Shown one piece after another: positions 25,620 to 34,672 of a stretch of 57,609 nt of DNA; positions within the stretch are counted from its first letter, which is position 1; every line of letters begins with the position of its first letter. The stretch is from an uncultured Gammaproteobacteria bacterium. GTDB taxonomy: Bacteria; Pseudomonadota; Gammaproteobacteria; Enterobacterales; Psychrobiaceae. Below the pieces are notes generated by a model that worked only from the letters and a program-made list of their open reading frames with translations, was not told where the DNA came from and searched no databases. The DNA is taken from the NCBI GenBank assembly GCA_937139475.1, contig CAKZQF010000192.1, positions 1-57,609 on the forward strand, written 5' to 3'. The position numbers and the translations under genes were made by a program.

Positions 25620-26891
25620 ATGGATATCATTGCAAACTATGGCTTCGAGCTAGTATTACTGGCCGGTTTATTCGGCTTTTTCATGGCTTGGGGTATTGGC
25701 GCAAACGATGTAGCAAACGCCATGGGTACATCAGTTGGCTCAAAAGCGCTAACTATTAAACAAGCGATTATTATCGCTATGATCTTCGAATTTGCTGGTG
25801 CATACCTTGCAGGTGGCGAAGTTACCTCAACAATTCGAAAAGGAATTATTGATTCAGCTTACTTTGTGGATACACCACACTTATTGGTGTTTGGTATGAT
25901 TTCTGCGCTGCTAGCTGCAGGTATTTGGTTATTGGTTGCTTCTTATTTAGGCTGGCCAGTATCTACAACCCACTCAATTGTTGGTGCAATCGTAGGTTTT
26001 GCTGCAGTTGGCGTTGGTACTGATGCAGTTACTTGGTCTAAAGTTGGCGGTATTGTAGGAAGCTGGGTAATCACTCCCCTCATATCAGGTGTCTTTGCCT
26101 ATATGATTTTTATGAGTGCTCAAAAGCTTATTTTCAATACCCAAGACCCTCTAACTAATGCAAAGCGATATGTTCCTATTTACATGGCACTATCAGGCTT
26201 CGTATTATCGCTAGTTACCATCAAAAAGGGCCTAAAGCATATCGGCCTTCACTTCTCTACTGGAGAAGCGTTTGTTATCGCTACTATTGTCGCTTTGATG
26301 GTTGCAGTTTTAGGTGTGGTTGCAATACGCCGCCTTAAAATTGACCCGGCTGCGGACAAGAAAATGCACTATGCCAGCGTAGAAAAAGTATTTGCGATAC
26401 TAATGATTGTAACCGCTTGTTGTATGGCATTTGCCCATGGTTCAAATGATGTTGCTAACGCGATTGGCCCACTAGCTGCGGTAGTGTCTATCGTTGAAAA
26501 TGGTGGTGAAATAGCTAAAAAGGCTGCACTAACTTGGTGGATATTACCTCTTGGTGGTATCGGCATCGTAGCTGGTCTAGCAATCTTTGGTCGCCGCGTT
26601 ATGGCAACGATTGGTCAAGGTATCACTCACCTTACGCCGAGTCGCGGTTTCGCTGCAGAGTTAGCTGCTGCTACAACTGTTGTACTAGCTTCATCAACCG
26701 GTTTACCTATCTCTACTACTCAGACACTTGTTGGTGCAGTATTAGGTGTAGGTATGGCTCGTGGTATCGCAGCACTTAACCTTGGAGTTATTCGTAACAT
26801 TGTTATCTCATGGGTTGTTACGCTACCTGCTGGTGCACTACTATCAATTGGCATATTCTTTATGCTTAAAGGTATCTTTTCACCAATGTAG
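25620..26891 (+). CDS. Inorganic phosphate transporter, Pit family
   Basis: A 423-residue inner-membrane protein with about 10-11 helices. The duplicated PiT signatures are present: GANDVANAMGTSVGS at about residue 27 and GSNDVANAIGPLAAV at about residue 278. The Pit type couples uptake of metal-phosphate complexes to protons, or to sodium in some marine relatives; the ion cannot be decided here. A central cytoplasmic loop is short. It follows the DUF47 regulator, ends in a strong compound terminator and is probably under phosphate control through the upstream Pho box. Confidence 0.93.
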   Translation: MDIIANYGFELVLLAGLFGFFMAWGIGANDVANAMGTSVGSKALTIKQAIIIAMIFEFAGAYLAGGEVTSTIRKGIIDSAYFVDTPHLLVFGMISALLAAGIWLLVASYLGWPVSTTHSIVGAIVGFAAVGVGTDAVTWSKVGGIVGSWVITPLISGVFAYMIFMSAQKLIFNTQDPLTNAKRYVPIYMALSGFVLSLVTIKKGLKHIGLHFSTGEAFVIATIVALMVAVLGVVAIRRLKIDPAADKKMHYASVEKVFAILMIVTACCMAFAHGSNDVANAIGPLAAVVSIVENGGEIAKKAALTWWILPLGGIGIVAGLAIFGRRVMATIGQGITHLTPSRGFAAELAAATTVVLASSTGLPISTTQTLVGAVLGVGMARGIAALNLGVIRNIVISWVVTLPAGALLSIGIFFMLKGIFSPM

Positions 26892-26909
26892 ATAAAATAC
26901 CCCTGCAAT

Positions 26910-26975
26910 AAAAAGCCCTGGCCTATAATCAAGTGCTCCAACGTAGCTGGACACTTAAAAAGCTAGGGCTTTTTT
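26910..26975 (+). terminator. Compound terminator after pit
   Basis: AAAAGCCCT pairs with AGGGCTTTT across a branch that itself forms the stem AAGTG.TCCA with TGGA.CACTT. A run of T follows. Folding gives a two-tier hairpin, a sound rho-independent terminator. Confidence 0.8.
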
Positions 26976-27279
26976 GATCTTATCGAATTTCTTTGTTTTT
27001 CTCTTTAAAGTGGCCTAATCAGGATAGGCATACAGCCACAAAAGACTAATCATTTTTCATTACCCTATCTATAAAAGCCAAACTAAAATTGGTCAAAAAA
27101 TGAGCATTCATTTTGCGTTCAGGTTAAAAAATATGGCTAAAAAACAATAACAAAGGTCGAAGAATACAAAATAATGGCGTAAATTCAAACACTTACAGAA
27201 AATCGTTCGATATCTGTCGTAATATTAACGAGTTAGCTTCCTTTTGCATATTTAGCCTATTTTTTCGCCAAAAAATGCG
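26976..27279. other. AT-rich intergenic stretch, nothing recognised
   Basis: About 300 bp between the pit terminator and the protease promoter. Only very short frames occur (for example MAKKQ). I see no RNA gene, repeat or operator I can support. Confidence 0.5.
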
Positions 27280-27308
27280 TTGACTCACTATTTAACATTC
27301 CCTAGAAT
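27280..27308 (+). promoter_or_regulatory. Sigma70 promoter of the riboswitch-protease transcript
   Basis: TTGACT (27280-27285) and TAGAAT (27303-27308) are spaced exactly 17 bp, a near-consensus pair. Transcription from about 27315 would give a leader of about 270 bases that contains the c-di-GMP riboswitch. A GAGGCGA/TCGCCTC hairpin (27325-27331 with 27363-27369) lies early in the leader. Confidence 0.7.
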
Positions 27309-27417
27309 GCTGCTTCAACGAATGGAGGCGAGTAATAAATCGCATGAAGTTTATGTGTCTTATCGCCTCACTAGTGGTTAGTTGAGCTGTACAGCAACAA
27401 CACTAATTACAGTATTT

Positions 27418-27497
27418 GAAAAAGGCAAAGCTTTCGAAAGAAAGTGACGCAAAGTTACCGGTCTACGGGATTTACCTATGACGGCGGGGCTGCCAAT
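27418..27497 (+). ncRNA. Cyclic di-GMP-I (GEMM) riboswitch
   Basis: The core GGCAAAG, a CTTTC-GAAA-GAAAG stem with its GAAA tetraloop, GTGACGCAAAG, then ACCGGTCTAC, TATGACGGCGGGG and CTGCC follow the GEMM-I consensus in order. GGCA (27424) can pair with TGCC (27491) to close the aptamer. It lies about 90 bases before the ATG of a secreted protease. GEMM-I RNAs bind c-di-GMP; whether binding turns this gene on or off is not shown. An 11-base stretch of the aptamer also pairs with 27552-27562. Confidence 0.92.
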
Positions 27498-27508
27498 TAC
27501 TGCTTGCA

Positions 27509-27562
27509 GCGCAATATCATTGCGCGCGAACTGGCTCCCCTGCGCATTACCATCCCGTAGAC
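27509..27562 (+). promoter_or_regulatory. Possible expression platform of the c-di-GMP riboswitch
   Basis: GCGCAAT and ATTGCGC (27509-27525) form a 7-bp hairpin without a T run. ATCCCGTAGAC at 27552-27562 is the exact complement of GTCTACGGGAT at 27461-27471 inside the aptamer. Such competing pairing is how riboswitches often transmit ligand binding. The ribosome site GGAG is at 27577, 15 bases further, so control of translation is possible but unproven. Confidence 0.5.
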
Positions 27563-27587
27563 TTCACACATTCAGTGGAGTCATTTA

Positions 27588-29441
27588 ATGAAGTTTATTA
27601 GCAACAAAGCAAAGCAACCATCAATCCGATCATTTGCAGCCAAATATCATCTTAATAAAATAGCGTTAGCTACAATGTTGGTGCCCGCTTTCCTTGTTAA
27701 CTCTGCCCAGGCGGCCCCAGCGCCACATTCTGCAGCCTATGCCAAAGGGCAAATATTAGTGCAGCCAATTGCAGGTCTTTCTGACGAGGATTTCGCTAAA
27801 ATAATCAATAAGCATGGCGCTAAATCAAAGCGCAAGCTTGCAAAAATGCGTACTCATATCATTAGCGTACCTGCCAAAGCCGAAAAAGCACTGGTCAAAG
27901 CATTATCAAAGAACCCGAGAATCGAATTTGCTGAACTCGACATCGCACTTGCGCCAACAGCTATCAGTGCCAATGACACTTACTTTAGCAGTGGATGGCA
28001 CCTTAACAAGATTGAATTACCAACAGCTTGGCAATCAGCTAAAGGTGATGGCGTTGTCATTGCTATCCTTGATACTGGCGTAAATAGCAGCCATAACGAC
28101 CTTAAAGCGAATATCCTGCCAGGTTGGAATGCGGTAAGTAAAAATTCAGATAGTTCTGACATCTACGGTCACGGCACAAAAGTAGCTGGTGCTGCTGCAG
28201 CGGCATCAGACAACGGTATTGGTGTAACCTCTGTTGCATGGAACTCCTCTATTTTACCTGTACGTATCTCTAATAATTCAAGCAGTGGTACCGCATACAC
28301 TAGTGATGCAGCATCAGGGCTTGTCTGGGCTGCTGATCAGGGCGCTGATATTGCTAATATTAGCTATGCGTTTACTAGCAGTGCTACCGTTAGCAGCGCA
28401 GCAAGTTACATGCGCAACAAAGGCGGTCTTGTTGTGGTTGCTTCTGGTAATCACAGTTTGGCATTAGATTGTAGCGATAATCCAGATATCATTACAGTAG
28501 GCGCGACAGACAGCAATGATAACAAAACAAGTTGGTCTAACTCAGGCAACTGCCTTGACGTCGTAGCACCTGGTACAAGTATCATGACCACTAATAATAG
28601 CGGTGGCTATAGTGCTCATTCAGGTACCTCTTATGCGAGTCCTGTTGTTGCTGGCGCCCTGGCACTACTTAAATCTGTCAATCCTAACCTGTCAAATGAC
28701 GAGTTAGAAAATATCTTAGAATCAACAGCTAACAAGAGCAAAAATGCTGCCAATTTCGATCCTAATTATGGTTATGGTCGTATAGATGTTGCCGCAGCCG
28801 TAGCAATGGCGGAAGGTGGAGATGAAGGAACACCTGTGGTTGACCAAGAAGCACCAGTTGTTGCTATAACATCACCAACAGAAAATAGTACACATAGCGG
28901 ACTATTTAATATTACAGCGAACGCTTCAGACAATATTGGCGTAAGTTATGTCAACTTATACGTCAACGGTAGCTTCTTTGCAAAGGACAGTGTAGCTCCA
29001 TATCAGTTTAGTTTTGATAGCAATCAAGTTTCAGACGGTGATGTAAAGCTTACTGCGGTTGCATTTGATGCAGCACAAAACAACACGAGCTCTGCCGATC
29101 ACTGGGTAACAGTTAAAAACGCTGTGGCACAAACGGATAATACAGCCCCTCAGATTGTTAGTGCAACGCCGAGCCATGGCAGCAACCTAAGTGGTAATGT
29201 TTCAATTAGCATGCATGCAACAGATAATGTTGCAGCAACTAAGGTGGCTATTTACATCAACGGTGCATTAAAAGCACAAGCTGCAGCCTCATCAGTTAGC
29301 TACAGTTGGAACACCCGTAAAGTCACCACTGGCCAATATAACATCACGTTTAAAGCTTACGATGCGGCAGGTAACTCGACAAGCAAAACCAATACAATCA
29401 ACTTCACTGCGTCTTCTAAGGGGCGCGGCAAAAGAAAATAA
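27588..29441 (+). CDS. Secreted subtilisin-like (S8) serine protease with two Ig-like domains
   Basis: A 617-residue preproprotein. The long signal ends in NSAQAAP near residue 45. An inhibitor-I9-like propeptide covers about 50-125. The catalytic domain holds the triad: Asp in IAILDTGVNSSHNDL (about 163), His in DIYGHGTKVAG (about 195) and Ser in SGTSYASPVVAGAL (about 347). Two repeated Ig-like modules follow, both opening with TAP-type repeats: EAPVVAITSPTENSTHSG and TAPQIVSATPSHGSNLSG. A basic tail, SSKGRGKRK, closes it. It is probably exported to digest extracellular protein. The leader with a c-di-GMP riboswitch ties it to the motile/sessile switch. A bidirectional terminator follows. 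Confidence 0.93.
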   Translation: MKFISNKAKQPSIRSFAAKYHLNKIALATMLVPAFLVNSAQAAPAPHSAAYAKGQILVQPIAGLSDEDFAKIINKHGAKSKRKLAKMRTHIISVPAKAEKALVKALSKNPRIEFAELDIALAPTAISANDTYFSSGWHLNKIELPTAWQSAKGDGVVIAILDTGVNSSHNDLKANILPGWNAVSKNSDSSDIYGHGTKVAGAAAAASDNGIGVTSVAWNSSILPVRISNNSSSGTAYTSDAASGLVWAADQGADIANISYAFTSSATVSSAASYMRNKGGLVVVASGNHSLALDCSDNPDIITVGATDSNDNKTSWSNSGNCLDVVAPGTSIMTTNNSGGYSAHSGTSYASPVVAGALALLKSVNPNLSNDELENILESTANKSKNAANFDPNYGYGRIDVAAAVAMAEGGDEGTPVVDQEAPVVAITSPTENSTHSGLFNITANASDNIGVSYVNLYVNGSFFAKDSVAPYQFSFDSNQVSDGDVKLTAVAFDAAQNNTSSADHWVTVKNAVAQTDNTAPQIVSATPSHGSNLSGNVSISMHATDNVAATKVAIYINGALKAQAAASSVSYSWNTRKVTTGQYNITFKAYDAAGNSTSKTNTINFTASSKGRGKRK

Positions 29442-29497
29442 GGAAGTTCTCCCTACCAATAAATATTCACTGTTAATTGGTATTGTATTTATAAACT

Positions 29498-29529
29498 AAA
29501 AAGCCGGAGAGCAATTTCTCCGGCTTTTG
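29498..29529. terminator. Bidirectional terminator between protease and PEP-CTERM genes
   Basis: AAAAGCCGGAGA pairs with TCTCCGGCTTTT around a short loop, with A and T tracts on both sides. It serves the convergent genes ending at 29441 and 29565. Confidence 0.9.
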
Positions 29530-29564
29530 TTTTGTGGCATAGTCAACAAATTGTTAGGCTTGAT

Positions 29565-30359
29565 TTACGTTGACCTAAGGACGCGTCTAACGTTAACGCA
29601 ATGGAATTTTCTGCGTAAACCGAAAGTAAGTAATCCGAGTCCGAACAGCAACAGCATACCTGGCTCAGGTACTTCTTGTGGATCACAGAGCGATGCAGGA
29701 ATAAGATCACATTCTTGTGGATCGCAGAGTTCTGCAGGGATCAGATCACACTCTACCGGCTGGTCAGTGTCGTAAAATCCAATATGTGATAGATTTTGGC
29801 CACCTGGCGTATGCCATGCCCCCGCAGTCACCACATCAGCGATGCCTAAACAAGCCAAGTTGAAATTAGTGGTGAAGCTACCTTCTTGACAAGTATCCCC
29901 ACCCTCGAGGTTTAGAAGTGCGAGGTTATCTGAATCCACCTGCCAAAATAGCTCAAAACCATTTCCTCCTTTAGCAGTCCAATACTTAATGCCCGGGTCA
30001 TCGTCACCGAAATTATACTCCCAGGTACCGGATGAGCCATCTAGGCCTTCAGGGTTAAACTCCCATTCAGTTCCATCGATGCTTGGGTAAGAATACTGCG
30101 TGAAGTTAGGATCGCCACCGCCATCTACTACATCAAATTTTGCAATAATCGGTGAGATCATAATTGACTCACCCGGCTCTTGATACATGATATTACAGTC
30201 TTCACCTACCCCAAAAACACCAGAACAGTCATTACCTGTATTGCCGCTTGAGAGGCTACCATCGAAAAAGGCTGACATGATGATTTCATCTGCATGAGCC
30301 CCATACGAAAAGACCAATGTGAATGCGAGCAATAATGTTTTTACATTTAAATGTTTCAT
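29565..30359 (-). CDS. PEP-CTERM sorting-domain protein
   Basis: A 264-residue exported protein: signal peptide at 1-23 (ending YGAHA), an acidic, Gly/Asp/Tyr-rich beta-type body with cysteines, then two 13-residue tandem units (ECDLIPAELCDPQ and ECDLIPASLCDPQ), and the sorting tail VPEPGMLLLFGLGLLTFGLRRK at about 229-250. PEP-CTERM tails are cut by exosortase and target proteins to the cell surface or exopolysaccharide. No exosortase is in the window. Thirteen extra residues after the basic stop-transfer (FHCVNVRRVLRST) are unusual, since the tail normally ends just after RRK. The body family is not recognised. Confidence 0.85.
   Translation of the reverse strand: MKHLNVKTLLLAFTLVFSYGAHADEIIMSAFFDGSLSSGNTGNDCSGVFGVGEDCNIMYQEPGESIMISPIIAKFDVVDGGGDPNFTQYSYPSIDGTEWEFNPEGLDGSSGTWEYNFGDDDPGIKYWTAKGGNGFELFWQVDSDNLALLNLEGGDTCQEGSFTTNFNLACLGIADVVTAGAWHTPGGQNLSHIGFYDTDQPVECDLIPAELCDPQECDLIPASLCDPQEVPEPGMLLLFGLGLLTFGLRRKFHCVNVRRVLRST
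29676..29753. repeat. Tandem 39-bp repeat inside the PEP-CTERM gene
   Basis: Two adjoining 39-bp units (29676-29714 and 29715-29753) match at 32 of 39 bases and encode the two cysteine-containing 13-residue units before the sorting tail. Both are in frame. Confidence 0.85.
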
Positions 30360-30836
30360 ATTTGCTTACCTTTGTTTTCTTTACCACTAATAAATAAGCA
30401 TTTTTCGGTCCACCTTCGTAATACTTTTGTATTTCAGTTAGTTAAGATTCACTGAAAAACAGCTAGATTGAAACTGTAAAAAATTTGAACGGTTCTTAAG
30501 ATTAACTAGACAGCCCCACTGAGAGCTAATTAGGTTTATAGCCTAAACATCAAATACATAGAAGATTTTCTACCGATGTAAAATTGACCGACGCCAGTGA
30601 GGAATGACAAATGCTGATATGACTGGGATACGTGGACCTTAAAGCAAAAGACTATAGATAAAGCACAAATTAAACCAAATTTAATAATGAATTAGAAAAG
30701 GTTAGGCACTTTAAGATTGCTGAGTAATTGAGTGGAAGATACTAATAGATTAATTAACCGGCTGAACGGTGGATGAATGTCAGCTTTCATAAAGTTATCC
30801 CTTTATTGAAAGCTGACATTTATAACAAGCACGTTG
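30360..30836. other. Intergenic region with a long inverted repeat after ilvH
   Basis: About 480 bp upstream of the PEP-CTERM gene and downstream of ilvH. AATGTCAGCTTTCA (30776-30789) and TGAAAGCTGACATT (30807-30820) are a perfect 14-bp inverted repeat around a 17-base loop that also self-pairs (ATAAAG with CTTTAT). It should end or protect the ilvIH transcript, although a T run is lacking. The rest is AT-rich; the PEP-CTERM promoter must be in it but I cannot place it. Confidence 0.6.
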
Positions 30837-31334
30837 CTATGGACGCAATGCTTTTTCCCCGCGCGCGATGCCGATAACACCAGAACGCACAACCTCAACA
30901 ATTTCTGAAGCTTGTTCTAGTTGCTTAACAAATGCATCTAACTTGCTACCGTCACCAAAAATGCGAACGGTATAAATACGTGGCGTTGCATCAATGATTT
31001 TGCCATTGAATATATCAACTAAGCGGCAGACTTCATCGCGCTTAGAGCCAATACAAGCCACTTTAACCAATGACATTTCCTGCTCAATATGGTCAGTTGC
31101 AGTTAACTCTGAGACTTTAAGCACATCAATGAGCTTATTGAGCTGCTTCATGATTTGCTCAATAACACGTGGCTCACCCTGAGTAACTAGGGTCATACGT
31201 GACAATGATGGATCCTGAGTGACTGACACCGTTAGTGATTCAATGTTATAACCACGTTGAGAAAATAAACCAACAATACGCGAGGTAGCGCCCGCTTCAT
31301 TTTCAATAAGTAATGAAATTACTGTTTGAGCCAT
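30837..31334 (-). CDS. ilvH: Acetolactate synthase small (regulatory) subunit
   Basis: A 165-residue protein with an N-terminal ACT domain (VISLLIENEAGATSRIVGLFSQRGYNIESLTV) and a second ACT-like half (VKVACIGSKRDEVCRLVDIF). It binds valine, giving feedback inhibition, and activates the catalytic subunit in branched-chain amino acid synthesis. Its ATG overlaps the last base of the ilvI stop, so the two are coupled. The length equals E. coli IlvH (163). Confidence 0.95.
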   Translation of the reverse strand: MAQTVISLLIENEAGATSRIVGLFSQRGYNIESLTVSVTQDPSLSRMTLVTQGEPRVIEQIMKQLNKLIDVLKVSELTATDHIEQEMSLVKVACIGSKRDEVCRLVDIFNGKIIDATPRIYTVRIFGDGSKLDAFVKQLEQASEIVEVVRSGVIGIARGEKALRP

Positions 31335-33052
31335 TATGTACGCTCCGTTTTACTTAAATACATCTCGTTCATTGCGCCAAATTTAACTTGCATTGGATAG
31401 ACATGCTCTTGTTCGTCAACTGCAATATCCATTACCACTAAGCGGTCTTTCATTGCAAAACACTTCTCTAACGCACCGTCTAATTCTTCAGGTTTTTCCA
31501 CTCTGATACCAACATGACCATAGGCCTCTGCTAACTTAACAAAGTCCGGTACACTGTCCCAATAAGAATGAGAATGACGGCCTTTATAAACCATGTCCTG
31601 CCACTGCTTAACCATTCCTAGCGAGTGGTTATTTAAAATGATAACTTTTACAGGCAAGTCATATTGAAGACAAGTAGACAGTTCCTGGATATTCATTTGG
31701 ATACTGCCATCTCCCGAAATACAGATAACGGTTTCTTCAGGAAATTCCATCTGCACACCCATCGCTGCTGGCAGACCAAAGCCCATGGTGCCAAGACCAC
31801 CGGAGTTTATCCAACGGCGTGGTTTATCAAATGGATAGTACAAGGCAGCAAACATCTGATGTTGTCCAACATCAGAACAAACATACGCATCACCTTTGGT
31901 CACGCGATGCATCGCCTCAACCACTTGTTGTGGTTTTAACGACTGTGTATTAGTTTCATAGTTTAAACATTCAACACTACGCCATTGCTCAATCTGCTCC
32001 CACCAAGTAGCTATCGCTTCTTTATCTGGGGTCAACTCGTCCTCTTTAATAATATTAAGAAGATCAGTCATGACTGTATGTGCATAGCCCACAATAGGAA
32101 TATCGGCTGATACCGTTTTTGAAATAGACGTAGGGTCAATATCGATGTGAATAATCGTCGCATTTGGACAATACTTCTCAAGATTATTGGTTGTTCGATC
32201 ATCAAATCGTACACCAATGGCGAAAATCACGTCACTATGGTGCATTGATTTATTCGCTTCCATGGTGCCATGCATGCCAAGCATACCAACAAATTGAGGA
32301 TCGGATGCTGGATAAACACCTAACCCCATTAAGGTGTTAGTCACTGGGCAACCCACCATGTGAGCGAACTCTTTTAGTAACTCGGGGGTGTTCTCCCATA
32401 TCGCGCCGCCGCCAGCGTAAATAATTGGACGCTTGGCTTCCATAATGACTTTGGCCGCTTTGCGGATTTGGCGTTTATGGCCGCGTTTAGTCGGGTTATA
32501 TGAGCGCATACTAACAGATTTAGGATACTCATACGGAAAAGTCAACGCGGGGTTAACGATGTCTTTTGGCAAATCCACAACAACAGGCCCTGGGCGCCCA
32601 GTAGATGCAATGTGATAAGCTTTCTTAATCGTACTTGGAATATCTTCGGCCCGTTTACACAAAAAACTATGTTTTACGATGGGACGAGACACACCTACCA
32701 TATCAGTTTCTTGAAACGCATCTTCACCAATCAGCGTCGTAGGCACCTGACCAGATAAGACAACCATTGGAATAGAATCCATATAGGCGGTAGCAATACC
32801 AGTAATACAGTTCGTTGCGCCAGGGCCAGAGGTTACCAGCACAGTACCAACCTCACCTGTGGCACGTGAGTAGCCGTCTGCCATATGCACAGCAGCTTGC
32901 TCATGACGCACTAATACATGTTCAATGGTTTCTTGCTTAAATAGTGCGTCGTATAAATCTAAAACGCTGCCGCCGGGATAACCGTATATACGGTTAACGC
33001 CTTGATCCTGCAAGGAGCGGATAACCATTTCGGCTCCTGATATCTTCTCCAT
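31334..33052 (-). CDS. ilvI: Acetolactate synthase large (catalytic) subunit, IlvI type
   Basis: A 572-residue thiamine-diphosphate enzyme condensing two pyruvates to acetolactate, or pyruvate and 2-oxobutyrate to acetohydroxybutyrate. The ATG at 33052 is preceded by GGAG and gives [14 protein letters not shown], matching IlvI N-termini; the upstream extension would start at TTG inside that ribosome site. The catalytic Glu is in [16 protein letters not shown] (about 47). The ThDP-metal motif is [20 protein letters not shown]. The FAD-binding middle domain is complete. It is first of the ilvIH pair. No leucine/valine-rich leader peptide is evident upstream. Confidence 0.95.
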   Translation of the reverse strand: MEKISGAEMVIRSLQDQGVNRIYGYPGGSVLDLYDALFKQETIEHVLVRHEQAAVHMADGYSRATGEVGTVLVTSGPGATNCITGIATAYMDSIPMVVLSGQVPTTLIGEDAFQETDMVGVSRPIVKHSFLCKRAEDIPSTIKKAYHIASTGRPGPVVVDLPKDIVNPALTFPYEYPKSVSMRSYNPTKRGHKRQIRKAAKVIMEAKRPIIYAGGGAIWENTPELLKEFAHMVGCPVTNTLMGLGVYPASDPQFVGMLGMHGTMEANKSMHHSDVIFAIGVRFDDRTTNNLEKYCPNATIIHIDIDPTSISKTVSADIPIVGYAHTVMTDLLNIIKEDELTPDKEAIATWWEQIEQWRSVECLNYETNTQSLKPQQVVEAMHRVTKGDAYVCSDVGQHQMFAALYYPFDKPRRWINSGGLGTMGFGLPAAMGVQMEFPEETVICISGDGSIQMNIQELSTCLQYDLPVKVIILNNHSLGMVKQWQDMVYKGRHSHSYWDSVPDFVKLAEAYGHVGIRVEKPEELDGALEKCFAMKDRLVVMDIAVDEQEHVYPMQVKFGAMNEMYLSKTERT

Positions 33053-33529
33053 GGTGTACTCCAAAAATACATAAAATTAAAATAGGGTGGTGATTTAATG
33101 ATAAGGCGCGTAATTTAACGCGTAACACTTATGAAACACCTCAGCTTGATATTAACCATTATAAACAGGCTCTAGCAAGGACTTTGTGGCGCAATTGTAA
33201 ATTATTTTATATACCTTATAGCGTTTTCTAACTTTAGTCGTAACAAGTGTTAAAAAACAGTCAATATCCCAAGCGTAAGGGATGGTCAAAAGCATGCCCA
33301 GACAGCGCTTGCAAAACGACGCCAATAAAACCATGTAACACCATGATATAACGCAATAATAAAAACATTTCTCGATTTAACAGGATGCCAATTACTGTAA
33401 AGCACAAGGCTAAAAACCTTACCTTCACGTAAGCTTTAAAATCGTATGCAATTACTGCTATTTTTTTGCTAAATGTTCGCTATAAAAATGCTAAAATAAA
33501 CCTTTGACTGAGTAAATAGGGTTAACTCA
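33053..33529. other. Divergent intergenic region between ilvI and the KfrA-like gene
   Basis: About 475 bp that must hold the promoters of both genes. I see no attenuator peptide rich in branched-chain residues and no T-box. A small dyad, ATCCC-GGGAT, lies near 33268-33285. A 60-codon reverse frame at 33152-33334 has no ribosome site or recognisable motif. Confidence 0.45.
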
Positions 33530-33856
33530 ATGGAAAATGAAATTCTTACGATCGCTAAGCAACTGTCACAACAAGGCAAAAAGCCTACAGTAGCGCTTAT
33601 CAGAGCAAAACTAAGTCAGCGGGTTGCGATGCCAGTTATCATTCAGGCACTACAACGCTTTGAATCGTTGAACGCACAGGAATTAAATAGCTTAAATGAA
33701 ATATCACAGGCCCCGTCACAGCCCATTGAACAAGCACCCGCTGATTTAGCACAAGAGATTGCGGCACTGCGCGGTGAAATCACCAGCTTAAAACAACAGG
33801 TAACCTTGCTCACAGAGACGGTTGCACAATTGAGTAACAAAGGGACCAAGCGTTAA
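33530..33856 (+). CDS. KfrA N-terminal-like DNA-binding protein
   Basis: A 108-residue protein. Residues 1-50 (ENEILTIAKQLSQQGKKPTV and IRAKLSQRVAMPVIIQALQRF) look like the winged-helix domain at the start of KfrA-type proteins. Residues 70-105 form a heptad coiled coil (LAQEIAALRGEITSLKQQVTLL) likely to dimerise. A Pro/Gln linker joins them. KfrA itself is a plasmid transcription regulator; chromosomal short relatives are of unknown role. The stop TAA overlaps the ATG of the next gene by one base, so the two are co-translated. Confidence 0.7.
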   Translation: MENEILTIAKQLSQQGKKPTVALIRAKLSQRVAMPVIIQALQRFESLNAQELNSLNEISQAPSQPIEQAPADLAQEIAALRGEITSLKQQVTLLTETVAQLSNKGTKR

Positions 33857-34626
33857 TGATTTTAGCTAAACTAACCTTTGAATGCTTTGAAGACACCACA
33901 ATGACCCGCGTAGAATTAGCCATCAATGCGCTAATAACAGAGTTAAAATATAACGGTCAAATTATAGGTCAGGAATTCCCTACCCTGCTTAAAGACGGTT
34001 ATTTTGTCACCCAAGTACTGTGTCCCGAAGAAGACTCCCTTGCTCATTTAAACCATAATTTGGCAGTAAAAAATGCCATCGATAGACTAAATGATGCAGG
34101 TATATTGCAACCCAAAATAACGATTTTAGGGCAAGAGCTGCACTCTGATTCAACCGATCCTGCGCATACACCCAGCTGGCAAATACTTTATACCAGCTAT
34201 GTGCAAACCTGCTCACCTATTCGTTGTGGCGAACACTTTGCCCCAATACCACTCTATCGTCTGCCAGCACTAGCCAACGGTTGCTATAAGCAATTGATAA
34301 ACTGGCAGCAAGATTGGCAAGCCTGTGATCAATTACAAATGAATGGCCGTACCAATGAATTTGAAGCGCTGGCTCAAATAGGCACCATCGATAGCCCCTT
34401 AGGCCAGCAATCTCGTCAGCTGTGTCAACGTATTGAAGAGCAATCGGGCATACCGACCTATTATTACTTATACCGGGTTGGCGGTGAGAGCCTGGCAAAG
34501 GAAGCACAACGCCGCTGTCCGAGCTGCGGTGGTGACTGGGCCTTGGCCCAACCACTACATCAAGTCTTAGACTTCAAATGCGACAGTTGCCGACTTGTCT
34601 CTAACCTGTCTTGGGATTATAACTAA
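33856..34626 (+). CDS. DUF2310 zinc-ribbon protein
   Basis: A 256-residue cytoplasmic protein. The C-terminus holds a zinc ribbon: CPSCGG at about 222 and CDSC at about 242, four cysteines in two CxxC pairs. Further cysteines (TCSPIRCGEHFAPIPLYRLP) define the core of the DUF2310 family, found in marine gammaproteobacteria and Vibrio. The function is unknown. It overlaps the KfrA-like gene (TAATG), and the pair ends with a short hairpin before convergent recD. Involvement in DNA or RNA metabolism is only inferred from the ribbon and partner. Confidence 0.8.
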   Translation: MILAKLTFECFEDTTMTRVELAINALITELKYNGQIIGQEFPTLLKDGYFVTQVLCPEEDSLAHLNHNLAVKNAIDRLNDAGILQPKITILGQELHSDSTDPAHTPSWQILYTSYVQTCSPIRCGEHFAPIPLYRLPALANGCYKQLINWQQDWQACDQLQMNGRTNEFEALAQIGTIDSPLGQQSRQLCQRIEEQSGIPTYYYLYRVGGESLAKEAQRRCPSCGGDWALAQPLHQVLDFKCDSCRLVSNLSWDYN

Positions 34627-34672
34627 CACTAGCCTAATTAGTGTCAGCTAAGCCTTAACTGGCGCTTGTTTT

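Noticed and set aside
27344..27385. 13-residue frame (MKFMCLIASLVVS) in the riboswitch leader
   Set aside because: Too short, with the only GGAGG about 15 bases away; its start resembles the protease start by 11 bases but this may be chance.
33152..33334. 60-codon reverse frame upstream of ilvI as an attenuator leader peptide
   Set aside because: No ribosome site, no run of Leu, Ile or Val codons and no following terminator.
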